51,321 bases of DNA from Peribacillus asahii (GCF_003570725.1 NZ_QWVS01000025.1:1-51321); one strand, 5' to 3'; shown: positions 29,934 through 40,311, counted from the stretch's first letter. The notes: generated by a model not told the origin, from the letters alone. Made by a program: numbers and translations.

Positions 29934-30887
29934 TCAATCAAACAATGTACTTACTGATTGCTCTTCATGAACACGAATAATTGCTTCAGCAATTAAAGGT
30001 GCTACAGATAACTCAGTAATTTTTTCGATTTTCTTTTCTTCCGGAAGGGAAATAGAGTTTGTTACAACTAGTTCTTTAATCGTTGAATTTTGGATACGTT
30101 CAATAGCAGGACCTGAAAGAACTGGATGTGAACAGCATGCATATACTTCTTTCGCACCGCTCTCTACTAATGCATTTGCAGCAAGTGTAATTGTACCCGC
30201 TGTATCGATAATGTCATCGATTAAGATCGCTGTTTTCCCTTCAATATTACCAATGATGTTCATAACTTCTGCTACGTTCGGTCTTGGACGACGTTTATCA
30301 ATAATAGCAATTGGTGCTTTTAAACGATCTGCCATTTTACGAGCACGTGTTACACCACCATGGTCTGGTGAAACAATTACGATATCTTCTAATTCTTTTC
30401 CACCAAAGTAATCAGCTAAAAGTGGCACAGCTACTAAGTGATCAATTGGAATATCGAAGAAACCTTGAATTTGCGGTGCATGAAGATCTAACGTCACAAC
30501 ACGGTGTGCTCCAGCTGTTTCTAAAAGGTTTGCAACTAATTTCGCTGTAATTGGCTCACGAGAACGAGCTTTACGATCTTGACGCGCATATCCATAGTAA
30601 GGCATAACAATATTAATAGTCTTTGCTGACGCACGTTTTAAAGCATCGATCATAATTAAAAGTTCCATTAAGTTCTCATTAACTGGCTGGCTAGTAGATT
30701 GAATAACGAAAACGTCACAACCACGGATACTTTCTTCAATGTTAATTTGAATTTCACCATCACTAAAACTTGTTACCGTACACTTACCAAGCTCTACTCC
30801 AATAGCATCAGCAATTTCTTGAGCTAACCCAACATTCGAATTCAATGAAAACACTTTTAAATTAGGATCTAAATACTGGTTTGACAT
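29934..30887 (-). CDS. prs: Ribose-phosphate pyrophosphokinase (PRPP synthase)
   Basis: The 317-residue enzyme makes PRPP from ribose-5-phosphate and ATP for purine, pyrimidine, histidine and tryptophan synthesis. The family order is: [65 protein letters not shown] with the metal-binding His, [17 protein letters not shown], the flexible KRRPRPN loop and the PRPP-binding [12 protein letters not shown]. The ATG at 30887 is preceded by GGAGGT. An ATG at 30899 lies inside that ribosome site. It follows glmU by 15 bp. Confidence 0.97.
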   Translation of the reverse strand: MSNQYLDPNLKVFSLNSNVGLAQEIADAIGVELGKCTVTSFSDGEIQINIEESIRGCDVFVIQSTSQPVNENLMELLIMIDALKRASAKTINIVMPYYGYARQDRKARSREPITAKLVANLLETAGAHRVVTLDLHAPQIQGFFDIPIDHLVAVPLLADYFGGKELEDIVIVSPDHGGVTRARKMADRLKAPIAIIDKRRPRPNVAEVMNIIGNIEGKTAILIDDIIDTAGTITLAANALVESGAKEVYACCSHPVLSGPAIERIQNSTIKELVVTNSISLPEEKKIEKITELSVAPLIAEAIIRVHEEQSVSTLFD

Positions 30888-30902
30888 GATGACCTCCATA
30901 GG

Positions 30903-32276
30903 TTAATTATTAGAATTTAAGTTTTTCACATAATCTTCTTTGTTAATCTGACGAGCGCGGGCAATAGACAATGCTTCACCTGGTACGTCTTCTGTAATCG
31001 TTGAACCAGCTGCCACATAGGCACCCTTCCCAACCGTTACAGGTGCTACAAGGTTTGAATTACAACCAATAAATACATCATCTTCAATTTTCGTCAAATG
31101 CTTCTTCTTACCATCATAATTGACCGTAATCGAACCACATCCGATATTGACGCCTTTTCCTACCTCTGCATCGCCAATATAGCTTAAATGAGATGCTTTG
31201 CTTTCTGCACCGAAAACTGTCTTTTTAATTTCAACAAAATTACCGATTTTAACGGAATCATGGATTTCAGATTGTGGTCGAATATGAGCAAACGGACCAA
31301 TGTTCACATTGCTTCCAATGCTGCTAGAATGAGCAACAGATTGATGAATATGCGTTCCCTTGCCAATTTCGCAATCTTTAATTTCCGAATGCGGTCCAAT
31401 CACACAATCTTCTCCAATCACTGTTTGACCCGCAATCGTTACACCTGGGTAAATCGTTGTATCTTGACCAATACTAACACCGGATTCAATATACGTTGTT
31501 GCAGGATCGATAATCGTCACTCCATTACGCATATGGGTTTCATTAATTCGCTTACGCATAATCTGCTCTGCCTGTGACAAAGCAAGACGATCATTCACAC
31601 CTAAGGTCTCTTCGAAATCTTTTGTTTGGAATGCAGTTACAGTCTCTTGTGCAGATTTCAAAATTTCAATAACATCAGGCAAGTAGTATTCATTCTGCAC
31701 GTTGTCATTTGAAACTTGCTGTAACGCTTGGAATAACGCCTGATTGTCAAAGCAATACGTACCTGTATTAATTTCTTTTACAGCACGTTCCTCTTCCGAC
31801 GCATCCTTATGTTCGACAATTTTTTCGACAAGTCCATTGGCATTGCGAATAATTCGACCATATCCATCAGGGTTCTCTGCGTAGGCTGTTAAAACCGTCG
31901 CCTTTGCTCCTGTTTCTTCATGCAAAGTAACAAGTGCCTCCATCGTTTCCGCTTTGATTAAAGGCGTGTCTCCGCAAATGACAAGAGTTGTTCCTTCTTG
32001 CTTAGCTAAAACGCTTTCAGCCTGCATCACTGCATGCGCTGTTCCAAGCTGCTCAGCCTGCAAAGCATATTGACATACATCACCAAGTTGTTTTTGAACT
32101 TGCTCGGCACCGTGTCCAATAATAGTTACGATCTCTTCTATTTGAAGTTGATTGACTTGTTCAACAACATGCTGTACCATTGGTTTTCCGCAGACTGGGT
32201 GCAAAACCTTGTATAGTTTTGATTTCATTCTTGTACCTTGTCCCGCGGCCAATATTATTGCATACCGATTCCTCAT
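30903..32276 (-). CDS. glmU: Bifunctional GlcN-1-P acetyltransferase / GlcNAc-1-P uridyltransferase
   Basis: The 457-residue enzyme makes UDP-GlcNAc for peptidoglycan and teichoic acid. The N-terminal uridyltransferase has [25 protein letters not shown] and ICGDTPL. The C-terminal half is a left-handed beta-helix of hexapeptide repeats ([31 protein letters not shown]) with acetyltransferase residues in [23 protein letters not shown] strong promoter and a short inverted repeat lie upstream, behind the spoVG terminator, so glmU-prs is a separate unit. Confidence 0.97.
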   Translation of the reverse strand: MRNRYAIILAAGQGTRMKSKLYKVLHPVCGKPMVQHVVEQVNQLQIEEIVTIIGHGAEQVQKQLGDVCQYALQAEQLGTAHAVMQAESVLAKQEGTTLVICGDTPLIKAETMEALVTLHEETGAKATVLTAYAENPDGYGRIIRNANGLVEKIVEHKDASEEERAVKEINTGTYCFDNQALFQALQQVSNDNVQNEYYLPDVIEILKSAQETVTAFQTKDFEETLGVNDRLALSQAEQIMRKRINETHMRNGVTIIDPATTYIESGVSIGQDTTIYPGVTIAGQTVIGEDCVIGPHSEIKDCEIGKGTHIHQSVAHSSSIGSNVNIGPFAHIRPQSEIHDSVKIGNFVEIKKTVFGAESKASHLSYIGDAEVGKGVNIGCGSITVNYDGKKKHLTKIEDDVFIGCNSNLVAPVTVGKGAYVAAGSTITEDVPGEALSIARARQINKEDYVKNLNSNN

Positions 32277-32312
32277 AACAGGCCTCCATTTTAACCTTTT
32301 TATCCATTAAAA

Positions 32313-32341
32313 ATATTATCTTAAATAGCGACTCATTTCAA
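32313..32341 (-). promoter_or_regulatory. glmU-prs promoter, sigma-A
   Basis: TTGAAA (32341-32336), a 17-bp spacer and TAATAT (32318-32313) lie about 37 bp before the glmU ATG on the minus strand. An inverted repeat AAGGTA/TACCTT (32340-32345 and 32357-32362) touches the -35. The remaining 110 bp up to the spoVG terminator show nothing I recognise. Confidence 0.75.
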
Positions 32342-32478
32342 GGTAACAATTAAAAGTACCTTTTATTATCAATTTTGGGGGAGATAAATTATTGGTATTT
32401 TTCAAATAAATAGGAGTTATTTGAATAGTAGGGGGATAAATGGAGGTCCATGCCGATGACTGTAATTTATATACATAT

Positions 32479-32506
32479 AAAAAGAGCCTTACTAAGTAGT
32501 AGGCTC
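32479..32506 (-). terminator. spoVG terminator
   Basis: GAGCCT pairs with AGGCTC, with further partial pairing inside, followed by TTTTT on the minus strand. It separates spoVG from the glmU promoter. Confidence 0.85.
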
Positions 32507-32530
32507 CTAGATGCAAATTTTATTGATTTG

Positions 32531-32833
32531 TTAAGCTAAAGAAGCGCCAGCTCCTGCTTCCTCTAATTCTGTTTCAAGTTCTCCTAAACGGTGATATTCT
32601 GTTAAGACAGCTTCTTGAATTTTACCGCGTGTAGAGGAATTAATTGGATGAGCAATATCACGGAACTCTCCATCTGGAGTACGTTTACTTGGCATTGCAA
32701 CAAATAAACCATTGTTTCCGTCAATCACACGAATATCATGAACAACAAATTCATTATCCAATGTAATTGATGCAATTGCTCTCATGCGTCCATCCGTGTT
32801 TACACGGCGTAATCTTACGTCAGTTACTTCCAT
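32531..32833 (-). CDS. spoVG: SpoVG, regulatory RNA/DNA-binding protein
   Basis: The 100-residue protein has the highly conserved SpoVG core: [42 protein letters not shown] and [18 protein letters not shown] variable acidic C-terminus follows ([12 protein letters not shown]). The ATG at 32833 starts with the canonical MEVTDVRL. An earlier in-frame ATG at 32845 is inside the ribosome-site region. Control by sigma-H and AbrB is known in B. subtilis, and a sigma-H-like promoter is visible here. Confidence 0.97.
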   Translation of the reverse strand: MEVTDVRLRRVNTDGRMRAIASITLDNEFVVHDIRVIDGNNGLFVAMPSKRTPDGEFRDIAHPINSSTRGKIQEAVLTEYHRLGELETELEEAGAGASLA

Positions 32834-32876
32834 TAAGTTCACCATCCCTATTTGTTGTTATGAAACTTTAAATAAG

Positions 32877-32904
32877 TAATTCAACAAAAAAAGGCGAACT
32901 CCTT
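32877..32904 (-). promoter_or_regulatory. Candidate sigma-H promoter of spoVG
   Basis: On the minus strand AAGGAGTT (32904-32897), an 11-bp spacer and GTTGAATTA (32885-32877) fit the sigma-H pattern RnAGGAWWW-N11-12-RnnGAATWW with one -35 mismatch. The region upstream is very A/T-rich, the kind of DNA AbrB binds. Confidence 0.65.
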
Positions 32905-32977
32905 CTAAGAATTGTAAGTTTTTTAGAAAATTTAGAATTTACTTATATATTTTTCTAATTATTAAAGAAAGCTTGTC

Positions 32978-33352
32978 TTATTTGACGAGCGCAACTACTT
33001 CAATTTCAACTAATGCATCTTTTGGAAGGCGAGCTACTTCTACACAAGAGCGGGCTGGCTTATGTGTTGAAAAATACTCTCCGTACACTTCATTAATTGC
33101 TCCAAAATCATTCATATCTTTAATAAAAACTGTAGCTTTAATAACTGTTTCAAATGACGCTCCAGCTTCTTTTAAAACGGCTTGTAAGTTGCTGAACACC
33201 TGATGAGTCTGTTCCTTTACATCGCCTGTTACCATCTCTCCAGCCGGAGTAAGTGGAATTTGGCCCGAGCTGTAAAACACATTATTAACAATAATTCCTT
33301 GTGAGTATGGACCAATAGCTGCTGGTGCTTCATTTGTATGTACTGCTTTCAT
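32978..33352 (-). CDS. ridA: RidA family enamine/imine deaminase (YabJ)
   Basis: The 124-residue protein hydrolyses reactive 2-aminoacrylate and related imines made by PLP enzymes. It shows [25 protein letters not shown] at the start. The substrate-binding Arg is in [25 protein letters not shown], and a conserved glutamate follows. It lies 20 bp after purR. In Bacillus this purR-yabJ pair is an operon and YabJ was first linked to purine repression. Confidence 0.96.
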   Translation of the reverse strand: MKAVHTNEAPAAIGPYSQGIIVNNVFYSSGQIPLTPAGEMVTGDVKEQTHQVFSNLQAVLKEAGASFETVIKATVFIKDMNDFGAINEVYGEYFSTHKPARSCVEVARLPKDALVEIEVVALVK

Positions 33353-33372
33353 AATTCATTTCCCCCTTTAAT

Positions 33373-34194
33373 TTAACTGTTTAAAAAATAATTCCCGCGG
33401 CTTACATTAATTTTTTTATCTCTTTCATCAACCTCTGACAATCTAATTAATGATATATAATCTTCAATCAGACGTTCCTCATTATGTTCAGACTCAACAA
33501 GTACAGCAATACCTGCTACCGTTGCTTTAAATTCTTCCAGCAAGCTTACCATGCCCTTCATGGTTCCGCCAGCTTTCATGAAATCATCTACAATTAACAC
33601 ATTAGAACCTTCCACTAAGCTTCTTTTTGAAAGAACCATCGTTTGGATTCGCTTAGAGGAACCAGAAACGTAGTTAATGCTCACCGTCGAACCTTCCGTT
33701 ACTTTATTGTTTCTTCTAACAATCACAACGGGAACATTCAAATAATTCGCAACCGCATAAGCAAGCGAAATTCCTTTTGTAGCCATCGTCATAATAACAG
33801 AAACATTCGCTTTCGCATATCTAGCCGCAATAATGCGCCCCACTTTATTTACCGTTTGCGGATCGCCTAGAATATCTGTCATATATAGGTAGCCGCCTGG
33901 AAGTAATCGCTCCGGACTTGCAATCGTCTCACACAGCTCGTCAATAAAGGTAGCTGCATCCTCTTCTTTGATAGATACCATGTATTTCACACCGCCCGCA
34001 GCACCTGGAATGGTCGTTAATGAGCCAATGCCTCGCTGTTCAAACGTTTCTTTAATAATCGTTAAATCTTCGCTTATAGAAGACTTCGCTGACTGATATC
34101 TTTCAGAGAAAAAAGTTAGTGAAACGAGTTCTCCTGGATGCTCTAATAAATAATTAGTCATATCGACAAGTCTTTCACTGCGACGAAATTTCAC
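33373..34194 (-). CDS. purR: Purine operon repressor PurR
   Basis: The 273-residue regulator has an N-terminal winged helix (RRSERLVDMTNYLLEHPGELVSLTFFSERYQSAKSSISEDL). Its phosphoribosyltransferase-fold domain carries the PRPP-binding loop NVLIVDDFMKAGGTMKGM. PRPP releases it from PurBox DNA, so it links purine gene expression to the prs product encoded nearby. The 60-bp gap after ispE has no visible terminator. Confidence 0.97.
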   Translation of the reverse strand: MKFRRSERLVDMTNYLLEHPGELVSLTFFSERYQSAKSSISEDLTIIKETFEQRGIGSLTTIPGAAGGVKYMVSIKEEDAATFIDELCETIASPERLLPGGYLYMTDILGDPQTVNKVGRIIAARYAKANVSVIMTMATKGISLAYAVANYLNVPVVIVRRNNKVTEGSTVSINYVSGSSKRIQTMVLSKRSLVEGSNVLIVDDFMKAGGTMKGMVSLLEEFKATVAGIAVLVESEHNEERLIEDYISLIRLSEVDERDKKINVSRGNYFLNS

Positions 34195-34254
34195 AAAAAC
34201 ACCCCCGTTCTATTTCCGAATATTCTATAGTAACTATAACACTAATGTACGTAT

Positions 34255-35124
34255 TTATTCAAGGCGGTTCTGAGTTCCAAGCAAACGAACAGCGTATACC
34301 TGATCACAAAAGCCGCGCAAACCATTATAAATTCTTTGCATACGAGAATCATGCTCCACTAGCCCAAAAACTGTCGGACCACTTCCACTCATTAGTACAG
34401 CATCTGCTCCAAACGTTTTCATCTGATTTTTAATGTTTGCTACTTCTGGATAAAGCGGTAACGTCACTTGTTCTAATACATTCCCTAAACCACTGCATAC
34501 TTTTTGGTAATCATTATTTTCAATCGCTGCAATCATTCCGTACACATCTGGATGCTCCATATCAGAAAGCTGTAAGCGTTTATAAACATCTGCTGTCGAA
34601 ACACCAAGCGTTGGTTTAGCTAAAATAACCCAACAATTCGGAGGCGGTGGTAAATGAGTAATTTTCTCACCTCGACCCTTTGCCAGCGCCGTGCCTCCAT
34701 ATACACAAAAAGAGACATCAGAACCAATTTCTGCGCCAATCTCCGCTAATTCATCTAATGAGAGACCAAGCCTCCATAATCTATTCAATCCTCTTAATGT
34801 AGCAGCTGCATCACTACTTCCTCCAGCAAGTCCAGCTGCAACCGGAATATTCTTTTCAATGGTAATCGAAACGCCTTTATTCACATCGTACCGTTCTTTT
34901 AATATATGTGCAGCCTGATAAGCTAAATTGCGATGATCGTCTGGCACAAAACGATTATGAGATAGAATTCTGATACTTTTTCCAGGGATCTCTTTCAATT
35001 CAATTCTATCGGCAAGATCCACCGTTGTCATAATCATTTCTACTTCATGATAGCCATCAGGTCGCTTAAAAAGCACATCAAGCGCCAAATTTATTTTAGC
35101 TGGTGCCTTCTCCATGAGCTTCAC
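34255..35124 (-). CDS. ispE: 4-diphosphocytidyl-2-C-methyl-D-erythritol kinase
   Basis: The 289-residue GHMP kinase acts in the MEP isoprenoid pathway. It has [13 protein letters not shown] at the N-terminus, the ATP loop [22 protein letters not shown] and the C-terminal [18 protein letters not shown] 35124 is chosen because AGGTGG lies 5 nt upstream and the protein then begins [10 protein letters not shown], matching homologues. A GTG nine bases earlier overlaps the ribosome site. Together with glmU and prs this forms a run of precursor-supply genes. Confidence 0.96.
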   Translation of the reverse strand: MKLMEKAPAKINLALDVLFKRPDGYHEVEMIMTTVDLADRIELKEIPGKSIRILSHNRFVPDDHRNLAYQAAHILKERYDVNKGVSITIEKNIPVAAGLAGGSSDAAATLRGLNRLWRLGLSLDELAEIGAEIGSDVSFCVYGGTALAKGRGEKITHLPPPPNCWVILAKPTLGVSTADVYKRLQLSDMEHPDVYGMIAAIENNDYQKVCSGLGNVLEQVTLPLYPEVANIKNQMKTFGADAVLMSGSGPTVFGLVEHDSRMQRIYNGLRGFCDQVYAVRLLGTQNRLE

Positions 35125-35275
35125 TATTTCCACCTACTTTAACGTTCTTAAAAGTTCTTGTCCTATTCTATCATATCTGAATCTATTCTAAAGGTTTTTT
35201 CCGTGTAATTTCAATGAAATGAAATTTAAGTATTTCTTCAAAGAACCTAAAGGAAAAGCGGACTTGCCTAAAGAA

Positions 35276-35347
35276 AGAACCAAACTCTATTATTCACAAT
35301 GTAAACATAAATGATTATGCTTATACATGGAATAAGAGTTTGGTTCT
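35276..35347 (-). repeat. Large inverted repeat downstream of sspF
   Basis: AGAACCAAACTCT (35276-35288) is perfectly repeated in inverse as AGAGTTTGGTTCT (35335-35347). Pairing continues inward with TTATTC/GAATAA. On the minus strand the stem is followed by TTCTTT, so it may act as the sspF terminator. The loop is long and the stem much larger than neighbouring terminators. The flanking 35125-35275 stretch shows no gene. Confidence 0.65.
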
Positions 35348-35394
35348 GATTAGATGTGTAGATAGCATGAAGTCGTATAGTCAGACTAAGATTG

Positions 35395-35568
35395 TTATTG
35401 TCCCATCATTTGACGCTGCGCTTTTTCAATGGCGAGTTTCACCATGTTTCCTGCATCACGAGCTCGAATACCGCCCCAGCCTTCTTTCTGAACAACATCG
35501 TAAAAACCAAGTTCCTTTGCCAGTTCTTCCTTTAAACCTTCTGACATAATCCCTTTTCTTCTACTCAA
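35395..35568 (-). CDS. sspF: Small acid-soluble spore protein, SspF family
   Basis: The 57-residue protein starts at TTG and has GGAG 9 nt upstream. It reads [20 protein letters not shown] at the start, then the SASP-like block [19 protein letters not shown], matching B. subtilis SspF (61 aa). It coats or protects spore DNA and would be made in the forespore. A sigma-G-like promoter lies 35 bp upstream of the start. Its place between veg and ispE is as in B. subtilis. Confidence 0.93.
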   Translation of the reverse strand: MSRRKGIMSEGLKEELAKELGFYDVVQKEGWGGIRARDAGNMVKLAIEKAQRQMMGQ

Positions 35569-35602
35569 TTGAAACAGCTCCTTTTACATGCTACTACATC
35601 TA

Positions 35603-35632
35603 TAGTCTGCACATGAAACTTTATTATCATGA
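35603..35632 (-). promoter_or_regulatory. Candidate sigma-G promoter of sspF
   Basis: TCATG (35632-35628), an 18-bp spacer and CAGACTA (35609-35603) differ by one base from the sigma-G -10 CATnnTA. It lies in the short gap after the veg terminator. Confidence 0.5.
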
Positions 35633-35647
35633 GCTTTTTATAAAAAC

Positions 35648-35677
35648 TAAAAAGCAGCAAACATAGCGTTTACTGCT
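35648..35677 (-). terminator. veg terminator
   Basis: AGCAG-TAAAC pairs with GTTTG-CTGCT around a 5-nt loop, then TTTTTA on the minus strand. Confidence 0.8.
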
Positions 35678-35685
35678 TACTCTAA

Positions 35686-35937
35686 TTACATTTCTTGTTG
35701 TTTGTTTAAAAACGTTAATTGTACGGTTTCCGTTAATACATCCGCATAGCTGTAAGATACTCTTTCAAACGCATTTTCCTCTTGGTCAAGCTCAATTACA
35801 AAAACAGCCGGGTAAGTTTCCGCCAACGTTCCAAAACGTTCTACAGTCTTTCTTCTTCCACCATTCGCCTTTAAAAGCAACCTCTTTCCTAGGTTTGAAT
35901 CAAGTGCCGTTTTAATATCAGCTAAAGTTTTTGGCAT
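35686..35937 (-). CDS. veg: Veg protein, biofilm and germination-related
   Basis: The 83-residue protein is small and basic at the start ([32 protein letters not shown]), then acidic: [36 protein letters not shown]. This is the DUF1021/Veg domain with an SH3-like beta core. In B. subtilis Veg stimulates biofilm matrix genes by opposing SinR, and veg has one of the strongest promoters known. Two good sigma-A promoters precede it here. The molecular activity is not settled. Confidence 0.95.
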   Translation of the reverse strand: MPKTLADIKTALDSNLGKRLLLKANGGRRKTVERFGTLAETYPAVFVIELDQEENAFERVSYSYADVLTETVQLTFLNKQQEM

Positions 35938-35960
35938 TTTCGGTCCACCTCACTAAGTAT

Positions 35961-35989
35961 AGTATATCACATTCTGGGTTGAAACGCAA
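35961..35989 (-). promoter_or_regulatory. veg proximal promoter
   Basis: TTGCGT (35989-35984), a 17-bp spacer ending TGTGA, and TATACT (35966-35961) form an extended -10 promoter about 25 bp before the veg start. Confidence 0.65.
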
Positions 35990-36001
35990 ATAAAATATTA
36001 A

Positions 36002-36031
36002 ATTATATCAGCACTTAAAAATGTTTGTCAA
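36002..36031 (-). promoter_or_regulatory. veg distal promoter, consensus sigma-A
   Basis: A perfect TTGACA (36031-36026) and perfect TATAAT (36007-36002) are separated by 18 bp on the minus strand. This is the closest match to consensus in the window. Confidence 0.88.
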
Positions 36032-36130
36032 TAATTTTTATTATAAAATCCATTAAAAATATTGGCTAACCATAGTATGGCACTATTATTGAAATATTAT
36101 GTAAAGCTGTTACAACTGTTTTGCTCTACA

Positions 36131-36170
36131 TGAAAATAAGCTACATCTGTATGAGAATGCAGCTTATTTT
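36131..36170 (-). terminator. yabG terminator overlapping its stop
   Basis: AAAATAAGCTGCAT, which contains the last codons of yabG, pairs with ATGTAGCTTATTTT (one G-U) on the minus strand. The T-rich 3' arm serves as the U run. Confidence 0.75.
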
Positions 36171-37045
36171 TCTTCTTGAATGGGTTTAAACGGCAAACCT
36201 GTTCGCAGAACCCCTCTTGTTTCAATGCCACCTAACCCTTTTTCCCCCGTTAATGTATTACGCAGTACATCCCATACATGTATATACTCACGAAATGGTG
36301 TAAAACTAATCTTCCCTACTATATAAACAGGATCTAAAGCATGGATATTAACCCGCGAAGGAGAACTTGCAAAATTGGCCCCCGCTTGAATGATAGATTC
36401 AAAATGGGACTGACAAGCTCCTGCAAAAATAATAAGATGATCTAAGCTTGCTACTTTTTTGCGCGCTTCACGAACTGTCTCGACAAATTCCTTCGAATGG
36501 CGATAGGCCTGTAGATCCGTTATACTGCCTTTCGATTTCGAATAAGAATCATGCCCTGTAATAACGAGAATATCAGGTCGATAATGATCCAATAAGCCGC
36601 CGATTTTATATGGCATCTCTTTCTCATTACAAAATACACCGTTTACAGGAATATGAAATTTTGCATATAAGTCCAAACACTTGCGTAAATAAGATGCATC
36701 TCCATCAACATGAAGCACCTTGCCTGGTATTTGGAAATAATCCCCATCGTATCGATATCCGTTACTCGATTCGTAACCGCTCTTTTGCTGCTGCAATTCT
36801 AAATCTTGTATAAGTAGACGATTGGATTGCTCTTGTAGCTCTTTTGTTGCACGCTGGCGTTCATTTCGCTCTTCTTCTTGAATCTTTACTAAATCTTCGA
36901 AAGGAGCATCTGCAATTAGCCGAAACTCTTCCCCATATAAAATAGCTTGCTTCTTCCCATTTACCTCTCGAATATCGATGACGCGAAATAATATATCGCT
37001 CTCATATGAAATTCGTCCAACAATATCATTAATCTGCACAGTCAT
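36164..37045 (-). CDS. yabG: Spore coat protease YabG
   Basis: The 293-residue sporulation peptidase (family U57) processes coat proteins. It begins VQINDIVGRISYESDILFRVIDI, a beta domain. The central domain contains KVLHVDGDASYLRKCLDLY and DILVITGHDSYSK with a conserved His-Asp pair, followed by HLIIFAGACQSHFESIIQAGANFASSPSRVNIH with a conserved Cys. ATG 37045 (GGGGTGA upstream) gives family length. The 44 residues encoded before it are cysteine/aromatic-rich, unlike any YabG, and include the sigma-K promoter. Confidence 0.94.
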   Translation of the reverse strand: MTVQINDIVGRISYESDILFRVIDIREVNGKKQAILYGEEFRLIADAPFEDLVKIQEEERNERQRATKELQEQSNRLLIQDLELQQQKSGYESSNGYRYDGDYFQIPGKVLHVDGDASYLRKCLDLYAKFHIPVNGVFCNEKEMPYKIGGLLDHYRPDILVITGHDSYSKSKGSITDLQAYRHSKEFVETVREARKKVASLDHLIIFAGACQSHFESIIQAGANFASSPSRVNIHALDPVYIVGKISFTPFREYIHVWDVLRNTLTGEKGLGGIETRGVLRTGLPFKPIQEEK

Positions 37046-37095
37046 GGTCTCACCCCATGAGAAAGATTCCTTTAAGTTAGGTGCTTTTATCTTTC

Positions 37096-37124
37096 TACAG
37101 TATGCAAAAACACAGCTCATGGTG
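37096..37124 (-). promoter_or_regulatory. Candidate sigma-K promoter of yabG
   Basis: CATACTGTA (37104-37096) is a full match to the sigma-K -10 CATAnnnTA. An AC dinucleotide (37123-37122) stands 17 bp upstream as -35. YabG is a sigma-K product in B. subtilis. Confidence 0.65.
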
Positions 37125-37273
37125 AATATAAAAACAGAAGCCCTCCAACATGCCATGCCACACAAGCCCACAGGCACACGAGATCATAGTTTCACATGGA
37201 ACAAGTCTAAAACCCTTCGACTAACAAAAAGCAGCAAAGTGCAGAAAAAGAAGCCATCTATCGCTAGACAATT

Positions 37274-37301
37274 AAAAAAAGCTAGAGGGCATCCCCTAGC
37301 T
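37274..37301 (-). terminator. rsmA terminator
   Basis: AGCTAG pairs with CTAGCT, with GG/CC pairs inside, followed by TTTTTTT on the minus strand. It lies within 13 bp of the rsmA stop. Confidence 0.85.
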
Positions 37302-37313
37302 GATTTTCTATCT

Positions 37314-38748
<1,435 letters not shown>

Positions 38749-38825
38749 TTCTTCCTCCATATCACGAAACCTTTTTATGTTTTCACTCGTCCATGCAGTA
38801 TAGGATACCAAAATATATTCTTACT

Positions 38826-38837
38826 TGATACGTATCA
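38826..38837. repeat. Perfect 12-bp palindrome upstream of rnmV
   Basis: TGATACGTATCA is a perfect dyad lying about 80 bp before the rnmV start, downstream of a TATAAT hexamer (near 38870) that could be the rnmV -10. It has the form of an operator for a dimeric regulator. The binding protein is unknown. Confidence 0.4.
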
Positions 38838-38941
38838 CCTTGTTAATTAAGGCCCTTGCACTTGTCTTATTATAAAGCAAAAGAGATTTTAAACATATTG
38901 TGAATCTAAAAACCCATGCATCATACGTCTAGAAAGACAAA

Positions 38942-38970
38942 TAAAAAACAGGAGATACATCATCTCCTGC
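38942..38970 (-). terminator. yabE terminator
   Basis: CAGGAGAT pairs with ATCTCCTG around a 4-5 nt loop, then TTTTTTATTT on the minus strand, 10 bp after the stop. Confidence 0.9.
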
Positions 38971-38980
38971 TAAAAGTCTT

Positions 38981-40174
38981 CTAATCGATTATACGAACCT
39001 TTACCCTCTTGACGCCCCAACGGTAAGCTTCAGATTTAGAAGGGATAAACACATCAATTCTATTTCCTTTAATCGCTCCACCTTTGTCGGCTGCAACAGC
39101 ATAGCCATATCCTTCAACATGAACTTTAGAACCAAGCGGAATAACATTAGGATCAACAGCAATCACCTTGGCATGTGGATTACTCTTTAAATTCATTCCC
39201 GTCGCTGTCACGCCGGAACAACCATTACAGCTTGCTGTGTAAGCGGTTGATGAAACATATATTTCTTTTCCGCCTGATGAACTACTAACATTACTTGCAT
39301 AAGTAGCAGTGGGAGTAGGTGCTTTCGTTCCTACTGCGACTACCTGATCCTGCTTTTCTTTTATAACCTTTTCAGCAATAACTTTTCGTTTCACTTCTTT
39401 ACCGTTTTCTTTTATGACTTCATACTGTGTTGAAATTTGACCCTTTTTCCCTTCTGTCAGGATTTTTTCTTTTCCTTCTGAAAGCGAATCATCTTCTTTT
39501 TTCACAATGTCATATTCGATTGGTGATTCCACTACATCGGTGACTTTTTCAACTCGAGTGACGTTTATTGTATTCTTTGCTTGAACCTTTTCCGATAATT
39601 TCGGCTCAACTCTATCTAATTCATTGAGCTTCACGCCTTGTTGCGTCAAAAAGTCAACGACCGTAGTCGAAGTTGACCACACTTGCTTTTTCTTACCTCC
39701 CACCACTAAAGTGAGTGGAAAAGCTTTTTCAACGGAAATTTCCATGTTTTCTTTAATAGGGGTCTTTTTGGCAGGACTCAATTTATCATGTTGTGTCACT
39801 TTAATGTCTTGTTCCTTTAACAACTCACCTACTGTATCAGTTGTTGTCCATACTTTTGTTTCCTTACCATCCTGAAGTAATGCTACTTGTTGAGCAGGTT
39901 TCCAGACGACTTGTACGTCCTCTTTTAACTGACTGTTTTTCGAGGGCGATATGTAGTCTTCAGCTTTGGCCTGAATCTCTAACTCTTTTAATATCTCAGC
40001 TACAGTAGCAGCATGTGTGCGCACTACTTGCTCTTGCCCATCAATGATGACAGTAACCGTCTGCTTTGTACCTTGATAAAACAGGATTCCAACCACTATC
40101 GTAAGTACAAGTACACTACAAATAGCATTGGTTGTTCGCTTTATCCCAAAAGACTTGGGAACTAAGTTCTTCAT
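38981..40174 (-). CDS. yabE: Cell-wall-acting YabE: three DUF348, G5 and 3D domains
   Basis: The 397-residue exported protein has an N-terminal signal anchor (about residues 16-34). Three DUF348 repeats follow (QTVTVIIDGQEQVVRTHAAT, QQVALLQDGKETKVWTTTDT, FPLTLVVGGKKKQVWSTST), then a G5 domain (about 205-280) and a C-terminal 3D domain. The 3D domain starts VSSTAYTASCNGCSGVTATG and holds the D-x-D-type AADKGG/IDVF residues of a putative lytic transglycosylase. Relatives resemble Rpf/Sps resuscitation factors. The best ribosome site, AAGGAGGAG, is about 24 nt from the annotated ATG. A possible ATT start lies 15 nt before that ATG. Confidence 0.9.
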   Translation of the reverse strand: MKNLVPKSFGIKRTTNAICSVLVLTIVVGILFYQGTKQTVTVIIDGQEQVVRTHAATVAEILKELEIQAKAEDYISPSKNSQLKEDVQVVWKPAQQVALLQDGKETKVWTTTDTVGELLKEQDIKVTQHDKLSPAKKTPIKENMEISVEKAFPLTLVVGGKKKQVWSTSTTVVDFLTQQGVKLNELDRVEPKLSEKVQAKNTINVTRVEKVTDVVESPIEYDIVKKEDDSLSEGKEKILTEGKKGQISTQYEVIKENGKEVKRKVIAEKVIKEKQDQVVAVGTKAPTPTATYASNVSSSSGGKEIYVSSTAYTASCNGCSGVTATGMNLKSNPHAKVIAVDPNVIPLGSKVHVEGYGYAVAADKGGAIKGNRIDVFIPSKSEAYRWGVKRVKVRIID

Positions 40175-40214
40175 AGTTTCTAAAAAAATGAAAAACTCCT
40201 CCTTCCTCTCGGTG

Positions 40215-40244
40215 ATTATAAAGACATACTCAGCAAGATGTCAA
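40215..40244 (-). promoter_or_regulatory. yabE promoter, sigma-A
   Basis: TTGACA (40244-40239), an 18-bp spacer and TATAAT (40220-40215), both perfect hexamers, lie 41 bp before the yabE ATG. Confidence 0.82.
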
Positions 40245-40311
40245 AACACCTATTTTTTCATTGCCAGGGAATTATTTCCTATTATGACTAGTGTCTATGA
40301 AATTGAAAAGG

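Noticed and set aside
32316..32516. 66-codon minus-strand frame between spoVG and glmU
   Set aside because: It contains the spoVG terminator and the glmU promoter and has no ribosome site.
37046..37177. N-terminal extension of yabG by 44 residues
   Set aside because: The sigma-K promoter lies inside it, homologues start at VQINDIVGR, and a ribosome site is present at 37045.
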